Below are positions 1 to 8,808 of a stretch of 64,000 nucleotides of DNA, one piece after another (the first letter of the stretch is position 1; every line of letters begins with the position of its first letter). The DNA lies in the NCBI RefSeq assembly GCF_019977735.1, contig NZ_AP025018.1:10792580-10856579 (forward strand), in the 5' to 3' direction. The stretch is from Calothrix sp. PCC 7716. Lineage in GTDB: Bacteria; Cyanobacteriota; Cyanobacteriia; Cyanobacteriales; Nostocaceae. Both the position numbers and the translations under genes were made by a program. Below the pieces are notes generated by a model that saw only the letters and a list, made by a program, of their open reading frames with translations, was not told the origin of the DNA and searched no databases.

Positions 1-1419
1 AGTTTACAGCAAAAAATCAAGGACGGTATTAAACAAAAACCTGTAAGAGTAGAAATTAAGCTACCTGATGAAGTTGATGATTTACCTGTAAATACAATTC
101 TGAAGCGCAAATCTGATGGTACTCTGTATGATTTCCGCCGACAAGTTAACCCAAATCGCGGAAACTCAGATAATGATGTTTTAACAGGAGCAGTACTCCA
201 AGACCGAAACCTTGATGGCAAAGCTGACTGGGCTGTTGTTTATCTTCAAGATGGTGAATGGGGTGACTCTGATGGTGTTGTTGATGTTCAAATTGGAAAC
301 TCTCTAGTTGGCGCCAACTGGGATTTAGGAACCAGCCGTATCGAAGCTCGTTCGAGTCAAGATGGATTAAACTTCTACGGCAACCGTAGCTATGTTCAAT
401 TTACTCTCGATAGTTTCTCTGGTGTCGAAGCTTCGTCCGTTGGAATGGCGCGCGTTCGCTTTGGTGCAGATGGGCAAATTATTGAAGTTAACGGCAAATC
501 TGTTAAATCACTTGAAGAAGCCAAACAAGCAATTATTCAACGCGGTGAAACGCTGTTTGATAACTTAAGTAAGAAAAAAAATAACCCTGATATTGGGAAT
601 CAAACTCGCACGGTTACTTTTGAAGAAGGAGAACAAGCAGTATTTTTTATAGTTAAGGGCACAAAAGACGAATTACTCTTTAGTGGTTTAAATTCCAAAC
701 CCGTAGAGTTTTCGCTTTCCAGCCTTAATAATGGTGCGGCAATGATGACTGCTAGCAACGACGAGAGCGGACAAACAGCTAAGTTATCGCTAGCTAAGTT
801 GTTTAATGTTAGTGCTAAAGTTTTAACTGCCGAAGAAGCGCGTCCTCAATTAGGTTTATTCGCAGTAGGTCAAAATCAAGCACAATTAAAAACCACTGAT
901 GAATTAATCGACCTCAAATCTTCTGGAGCTTTCGACAGCAAGCAAGTAAAACTCAGCTTGTCACTCCAAAGAGAAGCCTTACATAACAACACTGCTTACT
1001 TGTTCCGAGTTGATGATGCGTCTGGCTCAATTCGAGACCCACTTACTGGTATGTTGCTTGACCCAACCGAAGGTTTAAGCGCAGAACAAAAACAGCGTTA
1101 TTTAGAACTGGCAACAACAGAGCGCTTAATTCAAGGCACAGAACTTCAAACACCAAACCAACAGACTCGAGAAATTTCTGTTAATCTAACGGGTGGTGAA
1201 TACTATGTACCATTCTTAGTTTCTAACGGCACGCTTTCTAGCATCAACAAAGATTTCAGTCGTATCCTTACACCATACTTAGGTATCAATAGCAACGGCG
1301 TAGACCACATTCGCAGCTTAGGTAATAACAAATTTGGCTTTGAGGACATAATTGGTGGTGGTGACCGCGACTATAATGACATGATTCTTTCAATCAAGCA
1401 AGTGCAAATCATGGGGTAA
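1..1419 (+). CDS. DUF4114 domain-containing secreted/surface protein (3' part)
   Basis: The reading frame is open from the first base, so the true start lies upstream of the window; the ATG at 445 is internal. The last 472 residues are visible. The first ~100 contain an Asp/Gly-rich stretch (LQDRNLDGKADW, then GEWGDSDGVVD) like the choice-of-anchor U / calcium-binding C-terminal domains of large bacterial surface proteins. The C-terminus carries the DUF4114 signature FGFEDIIGGGDRDYNDM followed by a short beta strand, ending in TAA. Proteins of this kind are usually long, repeat-bearing and exported; role here is inferred as extracellular or adhesive. No GGCGCC-free island or codon oddity is seen. 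Confidence 0.75.
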   Translation, partial: SLQQKIKDGIKQKPVRVEIKLPDEVDDLPVNTILKRKSDGTLYDFRRQVNPNRGNSDNDVLTGAVLQDRNLDGKADWAVVYLQDGEWGDSDGVVDVQIGNSLVGANWDLGTSRIEARSSQDGLNFYGNRSYVQFTLDSFSGVEASSVGMARVRFGADGQIIEVNGKSVKSLEEAKQAIIQRGETLFDNLSKKKNNPDIGNQTRTVTFEEGEQAVFFIVKGTKDELLFSGLNSKPVEFSLSSLNNGAAMMTASNDESGQTAKLSLAKLFNVSAKVLTAEEARPQLGLFAVGQNQAQLKTTDELIDLKSSGAFDSKQVKLSLSLQREALHNNTAYLFRVDDASGSIRDPLTGMLLDPTEGLSAEQKQRYLELATTERLIQGTELQTPNQQTREISVNLTGGEYYVPFLVSNGTLSSINKDFSRILTPYLGINSNGVDHIRSLGNNKFGFEDIIGGGDRDYNDMILSIKQVQIMG

Positions 1420-1443
1420 TTTTGTACGGTGGGCACTGCCCAC

Positions 1444-1697
1444 CCAGCCCTTTCAACGCGAACTAGAGTACTACGAATTCTGCGCCTGAAACCCTTATTC
1501 TTGCGTCACCCACAAAGTAGGTTTTTTAGTTAACCACCCAATTTAATTACGAGAGCATATCAATTTTGTTCAATATGGCGCCATCTTAATTGTTCATTTT
1601 TTTGAAGAATATGCCGCAAGTCTTGTTGCTAGGAGGTTAATTGAACACGTATTTTAAGTCAATATTTTGGTACTAGTGTTCGCATTGAAAGGGCTGG
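1444..1697. repeat. MITE-like element with 20-bp terminal inverted repeats
   Basis: The gap after the DUF4114 gene is bounded by CCAGCCCTTTCAACGCGAAC (1444-1463) and its inverted copy GTTCGCATTGAAAGGGCTGG (1678-1697), with one mismatch. Both ends are also flanked by GGGCACTGCCC-type palindromes (1431-1443 and 1695-1707). No coding capacity is evident inside. The structure fits a non-autonomous transposable element of about 250 bp; no clear target duplication was found. Confidence 0.5.
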
Positions 1698-1708
1698 CAC
1701 TGCCCACC

Positions 1709-2155
1709 CTACTTTATGCTCTCTGCAACTTGTTTAAGGCGCCTCAACTGCGCTTGCATATCCTGTTTGGTAAAGTTTTCGGCAAATATCTTAAAACCCC
1801 AACTAATAACAGGATTGGGTATTTGAAATTCAAATCTATTCAGTAAACATGTACCGTTGGGGTTTGGTTGACATTCCCAGCGGTCTTTGCCTTTAAGAAA
1901 TCCTTCAAAACCCCAAACTACTAGTCCTGGTTGTCGTTCCACAACTGTATTGTTTAACGTCGGCTTAATTAATGGCACTTCAATCACAAATTTACTCTTT
2001 CCTCCAACATTTGTATTCCAATCTCCAACTGGATAGCAACGTAAAGCCGGATTCAGCCAGCGATGCATTAAATTTAACTCAGTGATACAGCGTTCAACCG
2101 TGGTGGCTGAGGCGTTGATTTGAATAGATTGCTCGAATACTTGGGTAGAAGACAT
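1709..2155 (-). CDS. SRPBCC family protein
   Basis: A 148-residue protein with the length and pattern of a single START/polyketide-cyclase-like (SRPBCC) helix-grip domain: an N-terminal strand FEQSIQINA, a first helix with TTVERCITELNLMHRWLNP, a long run of alternating strands and a C-terminal amphipathic helix (MQAQLRRLKQVAES). Members bind hydrophobic ligands in a deep cavity; the ligand cannot be told here. It has no signal peptide. It is convergent with the upstream DUF4114 gene, with the MITE-like repeat between, and divergent from the DUF4112 gene. Confidence 0.7.
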   Translation of the reverse strand: MSSTQVFEQSIQINASATTVERCITELNLMHRWLNPALRCYPVGDWNTNVGGKSKFVIEVPLIKPTLNNTVVERQPGLVVWGFEGFLKGKDRWECQPNPNGTCLLNRFEFQIPNPVISWGFKIFAENFTKQDMQAQLRRLKQVAESIK

Positions 2156-2317
2156 ATATTTTTAATCTGAAAATAGAATAAGCTACATTTTGTCAAGGCA
2201 AATAGTAAAGATAGTTACAAAAACTCGCGTTGTTGTAAAAAAAAGCTGTCATAGTCGTAGAATATTCAAGCAAAATGCTGGTATGTTACTAACTGCCTCT
2301 TTAAGGAATATTAAATC

Positions 2318-2824
2318 ATGCCTCAACAGCCTTTTCGATATTCTACAATTGAGCCTGAAGCGAAGGCGCCAACTTTAAAGCGACTACGACAACTTGCACG
2401 GATACTCGATAAAGCCATTGTGATACCTGGTACACAAGTAGGTATTGGTCTCGACCCAGTTATTGGGCTGTTACCTGGTGTCGGTGACTTTTTGGGCGTG
2501 CTACTATCTAGTTATATTGTCTTAGAAGCTGCACGCTTGGGGGCGCCGCGTTCGACTTTGGGAAGGATGGTATTTAATATAGTTATCGATGGACTTGCTG
2601 GTACGATTCCATTGATAGGAGACTTTTTTGACTTTGCATGGACTGCCAATACCAACAATATTAAGTTATTAGAAGAATATTTAAAATTTCCAGGCGCCAA
2701 GAAACAAGCTGATAAGTGGTTTATTGGAGGAGTTTTAATTGTACTGTTGCTCGTGGCGATTGTGCTTGTGGCAATACCCGTTATATTAGTTAGAATGGTA
2801 ATGTCAATTTTGACAGGCGGTTAA
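2318..2824 (+). CDS. DUF4112 domain-containing membrane protein
   Basis: A 168-residue protein. Residues 20-125 match the DUF4112 pattern: ARILDKAIVIPGT, then GLDPVIGLLPGVGDFLG, and a second related segment GLAGTIPLIGDFFDFAW, each hydrophobic and Gly/Pro rich. A C-terminal transmembrane segment follows (about 138-162). The start ATG is preceded by TTAAGGA at a good distance. The function of DUF4112 is unknown. An overlapping reading frame at 2190-2378 is not supported. Confidence 0.8.
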   Translation: MPQQPFRYSTIEPEAKAPTLKRLRQLARILDKAIVIPGTQVGIGLDPVIGLLPGVGDFLGVLLSSYIVLEAARLGAPRSTLGRMVFNIVIDGLAGTIPLIGDFFDFAWTANTNNIKLLEEYLKFPGAKKQADKWFIGGVLIVLLLVAIVLVAIPVILVRMVMSILTGG

Positions 2825-2877
2825 ATAAATCACTGATAGGTTTTAGTTGTGTTGAAAAATAAACTTTTTTTTCTAAG

Positions 2878-3900
2878 ATGCCAAAAAGTTATATTTTTGG
2901 ATTAAAATCGCTCAATCTAAAATCTATACTCTATTCACTGTCGAAGACAAATCTAAAATCTAAAATGAGAGATTGGTGGCGGACGAATTTTCCTTTAGGT
3001 AAGCAAAGCTTAACTATTGCCGACGCAAACGGATATCCGGTAAAAATTGCATATGGCGAAGTTGGTAGCGGAAAACCGTTATTTTTACTACACGGTATCG
3101 GCAGTTGGAGTTATAACTGGCGTAACAGCATTAAACCTTTATCGAAATATTTTCGCGTAATTTGTTTTGATGCCAAAGGTTATGGTTTCTCTGATAAACC
3201 GATATCGCGTCGCGAGCAGCAAGGACATCAAGTTACAGAACTAGCTAGAGTCATTCGTGCGTTGTGTAATGAACCTGCTATTATTGTCGGTGAATCTTTG
3301 GGCGCCTTAGTTGCTCTGGCTGCTTCGCAAAAGTATCCACAGTTAATTGCAAGACTAATAGTAGTAAATGTACCTATTTTTGCCAAGCGTTTGCCGCATT
3401 GGGGAATGTCTTTGCTTTCTCAAATTCCAATAGAAGTTATACAAGCTATTGATACTTCACGTATAAGTTATTTATTTGCTCCTTTGGTTCGTGAAGTTAT
3501 GGCAGTTGAACGGCGTAGTGTTTTATACGACCCTTCAACACTAACACCAGAAGACGTATATTGGATTACTTATCCATATATTGAGTTTCCTGGAACTTTA
3601 ACCAAGGTTGCGGAAGAATTAAAAATTGCCGCGCAAGAAATAGAGCTAGCGCAGGCAAATAAGCCTAACTGGTTAACTAATACTCAAAATAATCTCTTTA
3701 AAATTAGCTGTCCTACGTTAATTTTATGGGGTAAGCAAGATTCGTGGTTTCCTGCAAGCGATGGTAAAAAGTTACAAGAATGTATTCCAAATTCATATTT
3801 AAATATCATTCCTAACTGCTGTCATGATGCTTCGTCCGGCGCCTCGGCTATTATAAATAAAACAGCAGTGAGGTTTTTACAAGAAAGCGGTTACTGCTAA
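2878..3900 (+). CDS. alpha/beta hydrolase
   Basis: A 340-residue alpha/beta-hydrolase-fold protein. The oxyanion-loop motif HGIG lies at 72-75, the nucleophile elbow GESLG at 139-143 (Ser140), a late acidic residue sits in LWGKQDSW near 283, and the C-terminal His is in NCCHDAS near 316. The N-terminal ~40 residues are extra to the fold; Met30 (2965) is an alternative start. The substrate is not predictable. It sits 53 bp after the DUF4112 gene on the same strand and ends before a strong hairpin terminator. Confidence 0.8.
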   Translation: MPKSYIFGLKSLNLKSILYSLSKTNLKSKMRDWWRTNFPLGKQSLTIADANGYPVKIAYGEVGSGKPLFLLHGIGSWSYNWRNSIKPLSKYFRVICFDAKGYGFSDKPISRREQQGHQVTELARVIRALCNEPAIIVGESLGALVALAASQKYPQLIARLIVVNVPIFAKRLPHWGMSLLSQIPIEVIQAIDTSRISYLFAPLVREVMAVERRSVLYDPSTLTPEDVYWITYPYIEFPGTLTKVAEELKIAAQEIELAQANKPNWLTNTQNNLFKISCPTLILWGKQDSWFPASDGKKLQECIPNSYLNIIPNCCHDASSGASAIINKTAVRFLQESGYC

Positions 3901-3930
3901 GGCGCCAAGAAACCGGGTTTCTAAGATTTT

Positions 3931-3983
3931 AAATAATAAACGGATGTAACAGGTAATTTGTTTGTTACATCCGTTTATTATTT
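3931..3983. terminator. 20-bp perfect-stem hairpin terminator
   Basis: Perfect inverted repeat 3931-3950 / 3964-3983 with a 13-nt loop, followed by T-rich sequence on both sides. It lies between the convergent hydrolase and coiled-coil genes and would act in both directions. A separate GAAACCGGGTTTC palindrome sits just upstream at 3910-3922. Confidence 0.8.
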
Positions 3984-4037
3984 TATGCACCGTAATTAAC
4001 ACCATAGAATATAATAACTTTATTCAATTAAAAAAAC

Positions 4038-4442
4038 TTACTCGTTTGCTTCAAATAAATGTTCAAGCATATGGCGATTTTCATTTTGAACTCCTTTAAC
4101 TTGTGAAACTATAATTTCAAAGTTTTCTTGAATAACCTCAAAATTTTTTTGAGTAAGAGTCATAGCAGTGAATACATTGGAGGCAGCACTATTTAATTCT
4201 TTAATAGAAATTCTATTCGACTCCAAAATTGTTTCAATTCTATCTAGTCTTTCTGAAGATGCAAAACTTGCTTCTTCTAACCGAGCGATACGCTCTGACG
4301 CTGTAATATTTAAATGTTCTAACTTTTCGATACGCTTCGTTGATTGGTTACAATAATTTTCCATGAATGCAAGAACACGTTCAAATACTTCATCCAATTC
4401 TTTCTGTCTTCTATTAAACATAAATATGTTTGTATTAAGCAT
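4038..4442 (-). CDS. coiled-coil hypothetical protein (paralogue of 4709-5143)
   Basis: A 134-residue, soluble, highly helical protein with heptad-like repeats: LEHLNITASERIARLEEASF followed by ASSERLDRIETILE. The C-terminal part (ISIKELNSA through NRHMLEHLFE) closely matches the neighbouring 144-residue protein, so the two are tandem duplicates. A Met at residue 8 is an alternative start; neither start has a clear ribosome site. No known family is recognised. A decayed C-terminal copy of the same family lies at 60401-60517. Confidence 0.6.
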   Translation of the reverse strand: MLNTNIFMFNRRQKELDEVFERVLAFMENYCNQSTKRIEKLEHLNITASERIARLEEASFASSERLDRIETILESNRISIKELNSAASNVFTAMTLTQKNFEVIQENFEIIVSQVKGVQNENRHMLEHLFEANE

Positions 4443-4549
4443 AATCTTATTTTAGTTTATTTAAGTTAGTTCAAGTTAGCTACTTTGTATCTAGATACTA
4501 CTATTAGTATAAAAATTTAATTGTATTTTACAATTACTTGATGTAATCA

Positions 4550-4626
4550 AGAAACCGGGTTTTTCGCAAAACCCGGTTTCTAAATACTAAAATTCCCAAC
4601 TTCTTTGAGAAGTCGGGAATTTATTT
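4550..4626. terminator. two successive hairpins between the coiled-coil paralogues
   Basis: A hairpin made of GAAACCGGGTTT and AAACCCGGTTTC (about 4551-4581) is followed by a second, AAATTCCC...GGGAATTT (about 4591-4623), with a T-run after it. The second resembles the hairpin near 42500. They probably terminate the upstream minus-strand paralogue (4709-5143). Confidence 0.55.
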
Positions 4627-4708
4627 TTTAAAATAAAACAGAAAATAAAAATTATGCCTTATTTATACATTTAAAGACATAGAAGCTTAATTGTCTCCTT
4701 GAACATAA

Positions 4709-5143
4709 TTATTCTTGTATACCAAACAAATGGTCAAGAATATTACGACTTTCAGACTGAAGTCCTTTAATTTGGGAAACAACGACTTCAAAATTTTTCT
4801 GAATCACTTCAAAATTCTGCTGACTGATACTAACAATGTTAAATATATTAGCAACTGCTGTATTCAGTTCTTTGATAGAAGCAGCATTTGATTCGATTGC
4901 GGATTCTATCTTGTCCATTCTTTGCGATGCAGCTATATGTACTTCTTCAATGCGAGTCATGCGGTTAGATGCTGCTAAGTGTTCTGCCTGTAAGGTAGTG
5001 ATAAGCTGTGATGTAACAAAATGCGCTTCTTCTAAACGAGTCAAATTCTGTACGGTTTGCTCGCTTTCATTTTTACTTTCTATGATTGAAAGAACACGGT
5101 CAACAATTTCGTCAAATTCTTTATATTTTTTTTCCGTTGACAT
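4709..5143 (-). CDS. coiled-coil hypothetical protein (paralogue of 4038-4442)
   Basis: A 144-residue helical protein. Residues about 30-85 hold three near-repeats of an 11-18-residue unit (LEEAHFVTSQLITTLQ, AEHLAASNRMTRIEE, VHIAASQRMDKIES), then a conserved tail (SIKELNTAVANIF to ILDHLFGIQE) shared with the downstream paralogue. A strong ribosome site (AGGAG, 8 nt upstream) fixes the start. No membrane segment or known domain is seen; a structural or oligomerising role is only an inference. Confidence 0.65.
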   Translation of the reverse strand: MSTEKKYKEFDEIVDRVLSIIESKNESEQTVQNLTRLEEAHFVTSQLITTLQAEHLAASNRMTRIEEVHIAASQRMDKIESAIESNAASIKELNTAVANIFNIVSISQQNFEVIQKNFEVVVSQIKGLQSESRNILDHLFGIQE

Positions 5144-5260
5144 ATATAACTCCTTCTCTTTAATAACTATTCTAAATTGATTTATATTTCTTTGTGTGGC
5201 TGATAAAATAAATTTGATTAGCTTTTTATTACTTTGATACAGAAACCGGGTTTCTACTTA

Positions 5261-5470
5261 GGGCTTGCTGAATAGAACTAGAACCTTTACATGGTAAACG
5301 TTTCAAGCATTTTGATTCCAAATAGGTGCAAGCTTATGGCGCCTACAGGCTCAAAACCCGTGCATTTGGGTGGAAAAATTAGGGCTGGATTTGTAAGCCA
5401 ACCTTCAAAACAACCTTTTTTGTACTGCGAGCGCGTCCAGATTCGTTTTGCGGAGTTTTTCAGCAAACCC
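5261..5470. mobile_element. ~210-bp MITE with 12-bp TIRs and 6-bp target duplication
   Basis: The ends are GGGCTTGCTGAA and, inverted, TTCAGCAAACCC (one mismatch). The element is flanked on both sides by the same hexamer TACTTA (5255-5260 and 5471-5476), a target-site duplication. It is inserted between two arms of an AAACCCGGTTT palindrome. The 67-codon frame inside (5291-5494) runs out of the element and is not a credible gene. The end sequence resembles cyanobacterial DDE-transposon ends, but no transposase is present. Confidence 0.7.
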
Positions 5471-5502
5471 TACTTAAAGAAACCCGGTTTCTAAAAAAAA
5501 GA

Positions 5503-5545
5503 GGAGCGGGAGGAAGCATTATCAAGCGCTTTTCACTCCCGCTCC
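5503..5545. terminator. 10-bp stem hairpin
   Basis: GGAGCGGGAG (5503-5512) pairs perfectly with CTCCCGCTCC (5536-5545). No adjacent gene obviously needs it. A second hairpin, AAAACGTTGT (5579-5588) with ACAACGTTTT (5614-5623) plus a T-run, follows and may mark the end of an unseen transcript. Confidence 0.4.
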
Positions 5546-5699
5546 AGCATTCACCGCTGAAGCGAACAGAAATTTAGTAAAACGTTGTCTCTTAGGGGGC
5601 TAATGTGTGGACAACAACGTTTTTACGTTTATCTCTGATGCGATGAATACCAAACTTAAATATTTGGATAAGTAGATATTTTGATATTAGATAATATTA

Positions 5700-5895
5700 C
5701 TTAAGTAAAGGTACTTGTTATCAGGTTGTAGATGCTTTTTATATCATCAATATAATCTGATTAAATAGTTGCCAGATTAGCTCTGGCAATGGTGTTTGGT
5801 AGTTGAGTACACCCTGATAACAACACCCTTGAAGTCGTTTATCTTTGTTTAAGATAACCGACGAATTCAGGAGTGAGTTGCCAATCTGGCAAGTT
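5700..5895 (+). ncRNA. candidate structured non-coding RNA
   Basis: This 200-bp part of an 886-bp gene-free stretch is dense in nested complementarity. TTGTTATCAGG (5715-5725) pairs with 5813-5823. TTGCCAGATT (5769-5778) can pair with AATCTGGCAA (5883-5892), or each can fold locally on itself. GTCGTTTATCTT (5833-5844) pairs with 5850-5861 with one mismatch. I cannot match it to a named RNA family, and the strand is a guess. A degenerate mobile element is the main alternative. Confidence 0.3.
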
Positions 5896-6029
5896 TCTTG
5901 ATAATTTAGTTTTGAGTATTTTTCTTATAAAATAAATATAAAATTGTATATTTGCTTTCAGACATTCAAAAACCGGGTTTACTGAAAAGCCCGGTTTGTT
6001 AACAAATATTGGTTTCTTAAGTTGAACTG

Positions 6030-6710
6030 TTACTTACGCACAACAAAAGAAATCGGGTTTTGTTTGCGGGCTTCGACGGGTTGAGCTAGAGGTTCCTGGT
6101 GGATGCCTAAAGAATTGTTATGAGGTGGCAAGATAGTAACCGTTGTATTTGTTTTGCGTGTTGTCGGAGGACCATGTGTACTTGTTTTTGGTGGCACAAA
6201 AACTGGAGGCTTTTTAGGCGCCTGTGGTTCTGTTTGATAATAACGACGTTGAGCGATACGTTCTTCGTAACGGTTAACACGCTTTTGATTTTTTGAAGAA
6301 AGCTTAGAACTGTTAAGCCAGCGGAAAATAACCAAACACCCACCTCCACAACTCAAAGCAATGGCCATAACCACCCATATTGGAAATTGACTGCTTTTTT
6401 CGGCAGTTGGACTAGGACTAGACTCAATTATTTCTACTTGAGCTTGCTCGGTCATATCAAGAGTCTGCGACTCTTCTATACGTCCTGCATATCCCAGACT
6501 ATAAACTGATAGCACGGCACCACCAGTAAATAGACCAAGTAAAGCTACCACCAAAAGCCAAGGATGATAAGCAATCAAGCGTATAAAAAACCTTAACGCT
6601 GATCTGTGCTTTGATACAACCGTTTTTTCAGGTTTGTGTTTAGGCGCGTTTTCAGGTGCTGGAGTGCCAGCGTCACTTGTCTCCTGCTGTACTCTCTGAC
6701 TGTTTTCCAT
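6030..6710 (-). CDS. hypothetical membrane protein downstream of ddl
   Basis: Starting at the ATG at 6710 gives 226 residues. The reading frame extends upstream to 6833, but the extra 41 residues (Cys/Arg rich) look non-coding. Residues 1-40 are hydrophilic, then two transmembrane segments (WLLVVALLGLFTGGAVL and FPIWVVMAIALSCGGGCLVIF) are separated by a short acidic loop. A basic, Pro/Thr-rich tail of about 80 residues follows. No domain is recognised. It lies 190 bp downstream of ddl on the same strand, so it may be co-transcribed, and could relate to cell-envelope work; that is inference from position only. Confidence 0.6.
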   Translation of the reverse strand: MENSQRVQQETSDAGTPAPENAPKHKPEKTVVSKHRSALRFFIRLIAYHPWLLVVALLGLFTGGAVLSVYSLGYAGRIEESQTLDMTEQAQVEIIESSPSPTAEKSSQFPIWVVMAIALSCGGGCLVIFRWLNSSKLSSKNQKRVNRYEERIAQRRYYQTEPQAPKKPPVFVPPKTSTHGPPTTRKTNTTVTILPPHNNSLGIHQEPLAQPVEARKQNPISFVVRK

Positions 6711-6902
6711 GATTTTTGCGGATTTATACCCCTCTATCCGGCTAATTGTACATCTGGAATACACCTTGAGTATCCGTAGCAAAAATGTGACTTCTTGTAG
6801 CATTTTTCTGATACATCGGCTACAAAAAACCACTTTTTTAGCTAAATTTGGGTATTTATTTAGACTTTACGCACCTAATCTACTACTGAAAGAAAACGAT
6901 AA

Positions 6903-7967
6903 TCAGGACTTTATTGAAGAATGCCGTTCGAGTGCAAACTGTACTAATTGGTCAACGAGGTTAGTAAAAGGTACTCCTGTATGTGCCCACATTTGAGGGT
7001 ACATACTTGTCGCTGTAAAGCCAGGTAGCGTATTAATTTCATTAATCAGTATTTCTCCTGTTGATTCAACATAAAAGAAATCTACGCGCGACAACCCTGC
7101 TGCATCCACTGCGGCAAATGCTCGTATTGCCATCTCTTGTATTTGCGAGACAACAGAAGAAGGTAACGGCGCCGGAATCAGGAATTCTGCCAGTCCCTCT
7201 GTATACTTAGTTTCGTAATCATAAAAATCGCTACTGAAAGTAATTTCACCGAGAACAGAAGCTTTAGGATTATCATTCCCTAAAACAGCGCATTCAACTT
7301 CTCTAGCAATTACACCTTGTTCAACAATAATTCGACGGTCATAACTGGCAGCATTATCAAGAGCAGCTTCTAGTTCAGCACGGTTACGAACTTTGGCAAT
7401 CCCAACAGAAGACCCCAAATTTGCAGGTTTAACGAAGCAAGGATATCCCAAATTAGCTTCAATATCATCACAAAGCTTTGGAAAAACACAAGGATTAGAA
7501 TAAACCTGAGAGCGTGTCACCACAACATACTTAACTTGAGCCAAACCAGCTTGTGCAAAAACATCCTTCATGGCAATTTTGTCCATTCCTGCCGCTGACC
7601 CCAGTACACCCGAACCAACATAAGGTACTTGCATCAATGTCAGTAAACCTTGAATAGTACCATCTTCACCATTAGGCCCGTGGAGGATAGGGAACCAAAC
7701 ATCAACTTGATTGGCTTCAGCAGGGAATTGCCATAAATTTGGAGAAGGAGCAAGATTTTGTAGAGCTTCACCACTATCTAAAACTTCTTGTGCAGTTGTA
7801 GGAGCTTGCCATAAACCATCTTTTTGAATATAAAAAGGCAGCACATCATATTTACTAGCATTTTCATCAGCACTTAAGGCGCCGAAAATAGCGCGTGCAG
7901 ATTTTATTGATACTTCATGCTCGCCCGAACGACCACCAAACAAAAGTCCGACTCGCAGCTTCGCCAT
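6903..7967 (-). CDS. ddl: D-alanine--D-alanine ligase
   Basis: ATP-grasp ligase that joins two D-alanines for peptidoglycan precursor synthesis in the cytoplasm. With the start at 7967 (ribosome site GGAGG 6 nt upstream) it is 354 residues, normal for the family; the 14 upstream codons in frame are probably not translated. Signatures seen: N-terminal [26 protein letters not shown], the P-loop-like [22 protein letters not shown] with metal-binding Glu/Asn, and the Ser/Tyr-bearing YPQMW near the end. All core motifs appear intact. Confidence 0.95.
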   Translation of the reverse strand: MAKLRVGLLFGGRSGEHEVSIKSARAIFGALSADENASKYDVLPFYIQKDGLWQAPTTAQEVLDSGEALQNLAPSPNLWQFPAEANQVDVWFPILHGPNGEDGTIQGLLTLMQVPYVGSGVLGSAAGMDKIAMKDVFAQAGLAQVKYVVVTRSQVYSNPCVFPKLCDDIEANLGYPCFVKPANLGSSVGIAKVRNRAELEAALDNAASYDRRIIVEQGVIAREVECAVLGNDNPKASVLGEITFSSDFYDYETKYTEGLAEFLIPAPLPSSVVSQIQEMAIRAFAAVDAAGLSRVDFFYVESTGEILINEINTLPGFTATSMYPQMWAHTGVPFTNLVDQLVQFALERHSSIKS

Positions 7968-8097
7968 GACAACCTCCACATCTCCATCAAATCCTGAATA
8001 GATTACCACAACATGGCACTTTTACTACAAGAGCAAAATATAACATTTCCCTTCCATATGAAACACAACCACTGCCCCCCAGCTGGTAATAAGCACT

Positions 8098-8430
8098 TCA
8101 GTGCTTCCCCCTCATCACCCACCAAACTCCCCCAACCAACCCCATCAAACTAAAAACAGCCTGCAAAACACAATTTCTAACCCTCAAAAAACGAAAATAA
8201 CTCCCCGCAATTAAATGCTGCTCCCGCGCAGTACTCCACAACTCAGACAAAACCAAATACCAAACCCTTACCAAACCCCAAACTCCCCCAAAACGCATAG
8301 CATCCCAACACATATCCTCAAACACCATAACCATCTGCTCACCAAACTCGCGTCGAAACCCAACAGGATAAATAACCAACAAACAACTATAAATCCCAAC
8401 CGATAACTTTAACGCTAATCGTGCCGACAT
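8098..8430 (-). CDS. small membrane protein in padR operon
   Basis: A 110-residue protein with an N-terminal hydrophobic segment (VGIYSCLLVIYPVGF), the motif RREFGEQMVMVFEDM, an amphipathic stretch and a C-terminal transmembrane segment (VFSLMGLVGGVWWVM). The YP-x-FRREFGEQM pattern recalls the N-terminal prefix of permeases often encoded beside PadR regulators. It starts 26 bp after the padR stop and is likely co-transcribed and PadR-controlled. Confidence 0.65.
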   Translation of the reverse strand: MSARLALKLSVGIYSCLLVIYPVGFRREFGEQMVMVFEDMCWDAMRFGGVWGLVRVWYLVLSELWSTAREQHLIAGSYFRFLRVRNCVLQAVFSLMGLVGGVWWVMRGKH

Positions 8431-8456
8431 AAACTTCCTCCCTATGATTAGCGCAT

Positions 8457-8795
8457 TTAAATCGATGAAAGCAAATTTTTAGTCCTAGCCATATCCACCA
8501 ACTCCTCCAACCGCCGAGCCTCTAACCCAATAACCTCTCGTCCCAACTCAGTAATACTGTAATACCGTCGTCGCTCATCATCACAGGCGCCTGTACCCTC
8601 ACATTCCACAATTAACTTATCCATAACCAAACGCTTAATAGCTGTATAAAGCGTTCCAGGGCCAAGCTTAACCAAACCACCCGTCCGAACGAAGACCTCC
8701 TGCATAATTCCATAACCGTGACGGTCAGCATCAGCAAGCGAAAGCAGTATATGAAACACTGCGGGTTTTAGCGGCAAAAAATCAATAGGCTTCAT
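8457..8795 (-). CDS. PadR family transcriptional regulator
   Basis: A 112-residue PadR-type winged-helix repressor. Residues 5-85 match the family: LKPAVFHILLSLADADRHGYGIMQEV, GPGTLYTAIKRLVMDKLI and RRRYYSITELGREVI, followed by a C-terminal dimerisation helix. It is of the short (PadR-s2) type. Two identical dyads lie directly upstream (8809-8857), in the gap shared with the divergent small gene, so autoregulation and control of both sides is expected. Confidence 0.9.
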   Translation of the reverse strand: MKPIDFLPLKPAVFHILLSLADADRHGYGIMQEVFVRTGGLVKLGPGTLYTAIKRLVMDKLIVECEGTGACDDERRRYYSITELGREVIGLEARRLEELVDMARTKNLLSSI

Positions 8796-8808
8796 AATTA
8801 GATCACTC

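Larger units (their letters stand above)
5144..6029. other. 886-bp region without protein genes
   Basis: Holds the MITE at 5261-5470, two hairpins at 5503-5623, the candidate RNA at 5700-5895 and an AAACCGGGTTT / CCCGGTTT palindrome pair at 5970-5998. No convincing reading frame was found. Confidence 0.6.

Noticed and set aside
2190-2378. 62-codon frame upstream of the DUF4112 gene
   Set aside because: It overlaps the start of the DUF4112 gene in another frame, has no ribosome site and no protein-like pattern.
5291-5494. 67-codon frame
   Set aside because: It lies mostly in the MITE and runs past its end; no domain resemblance, so not a gene.
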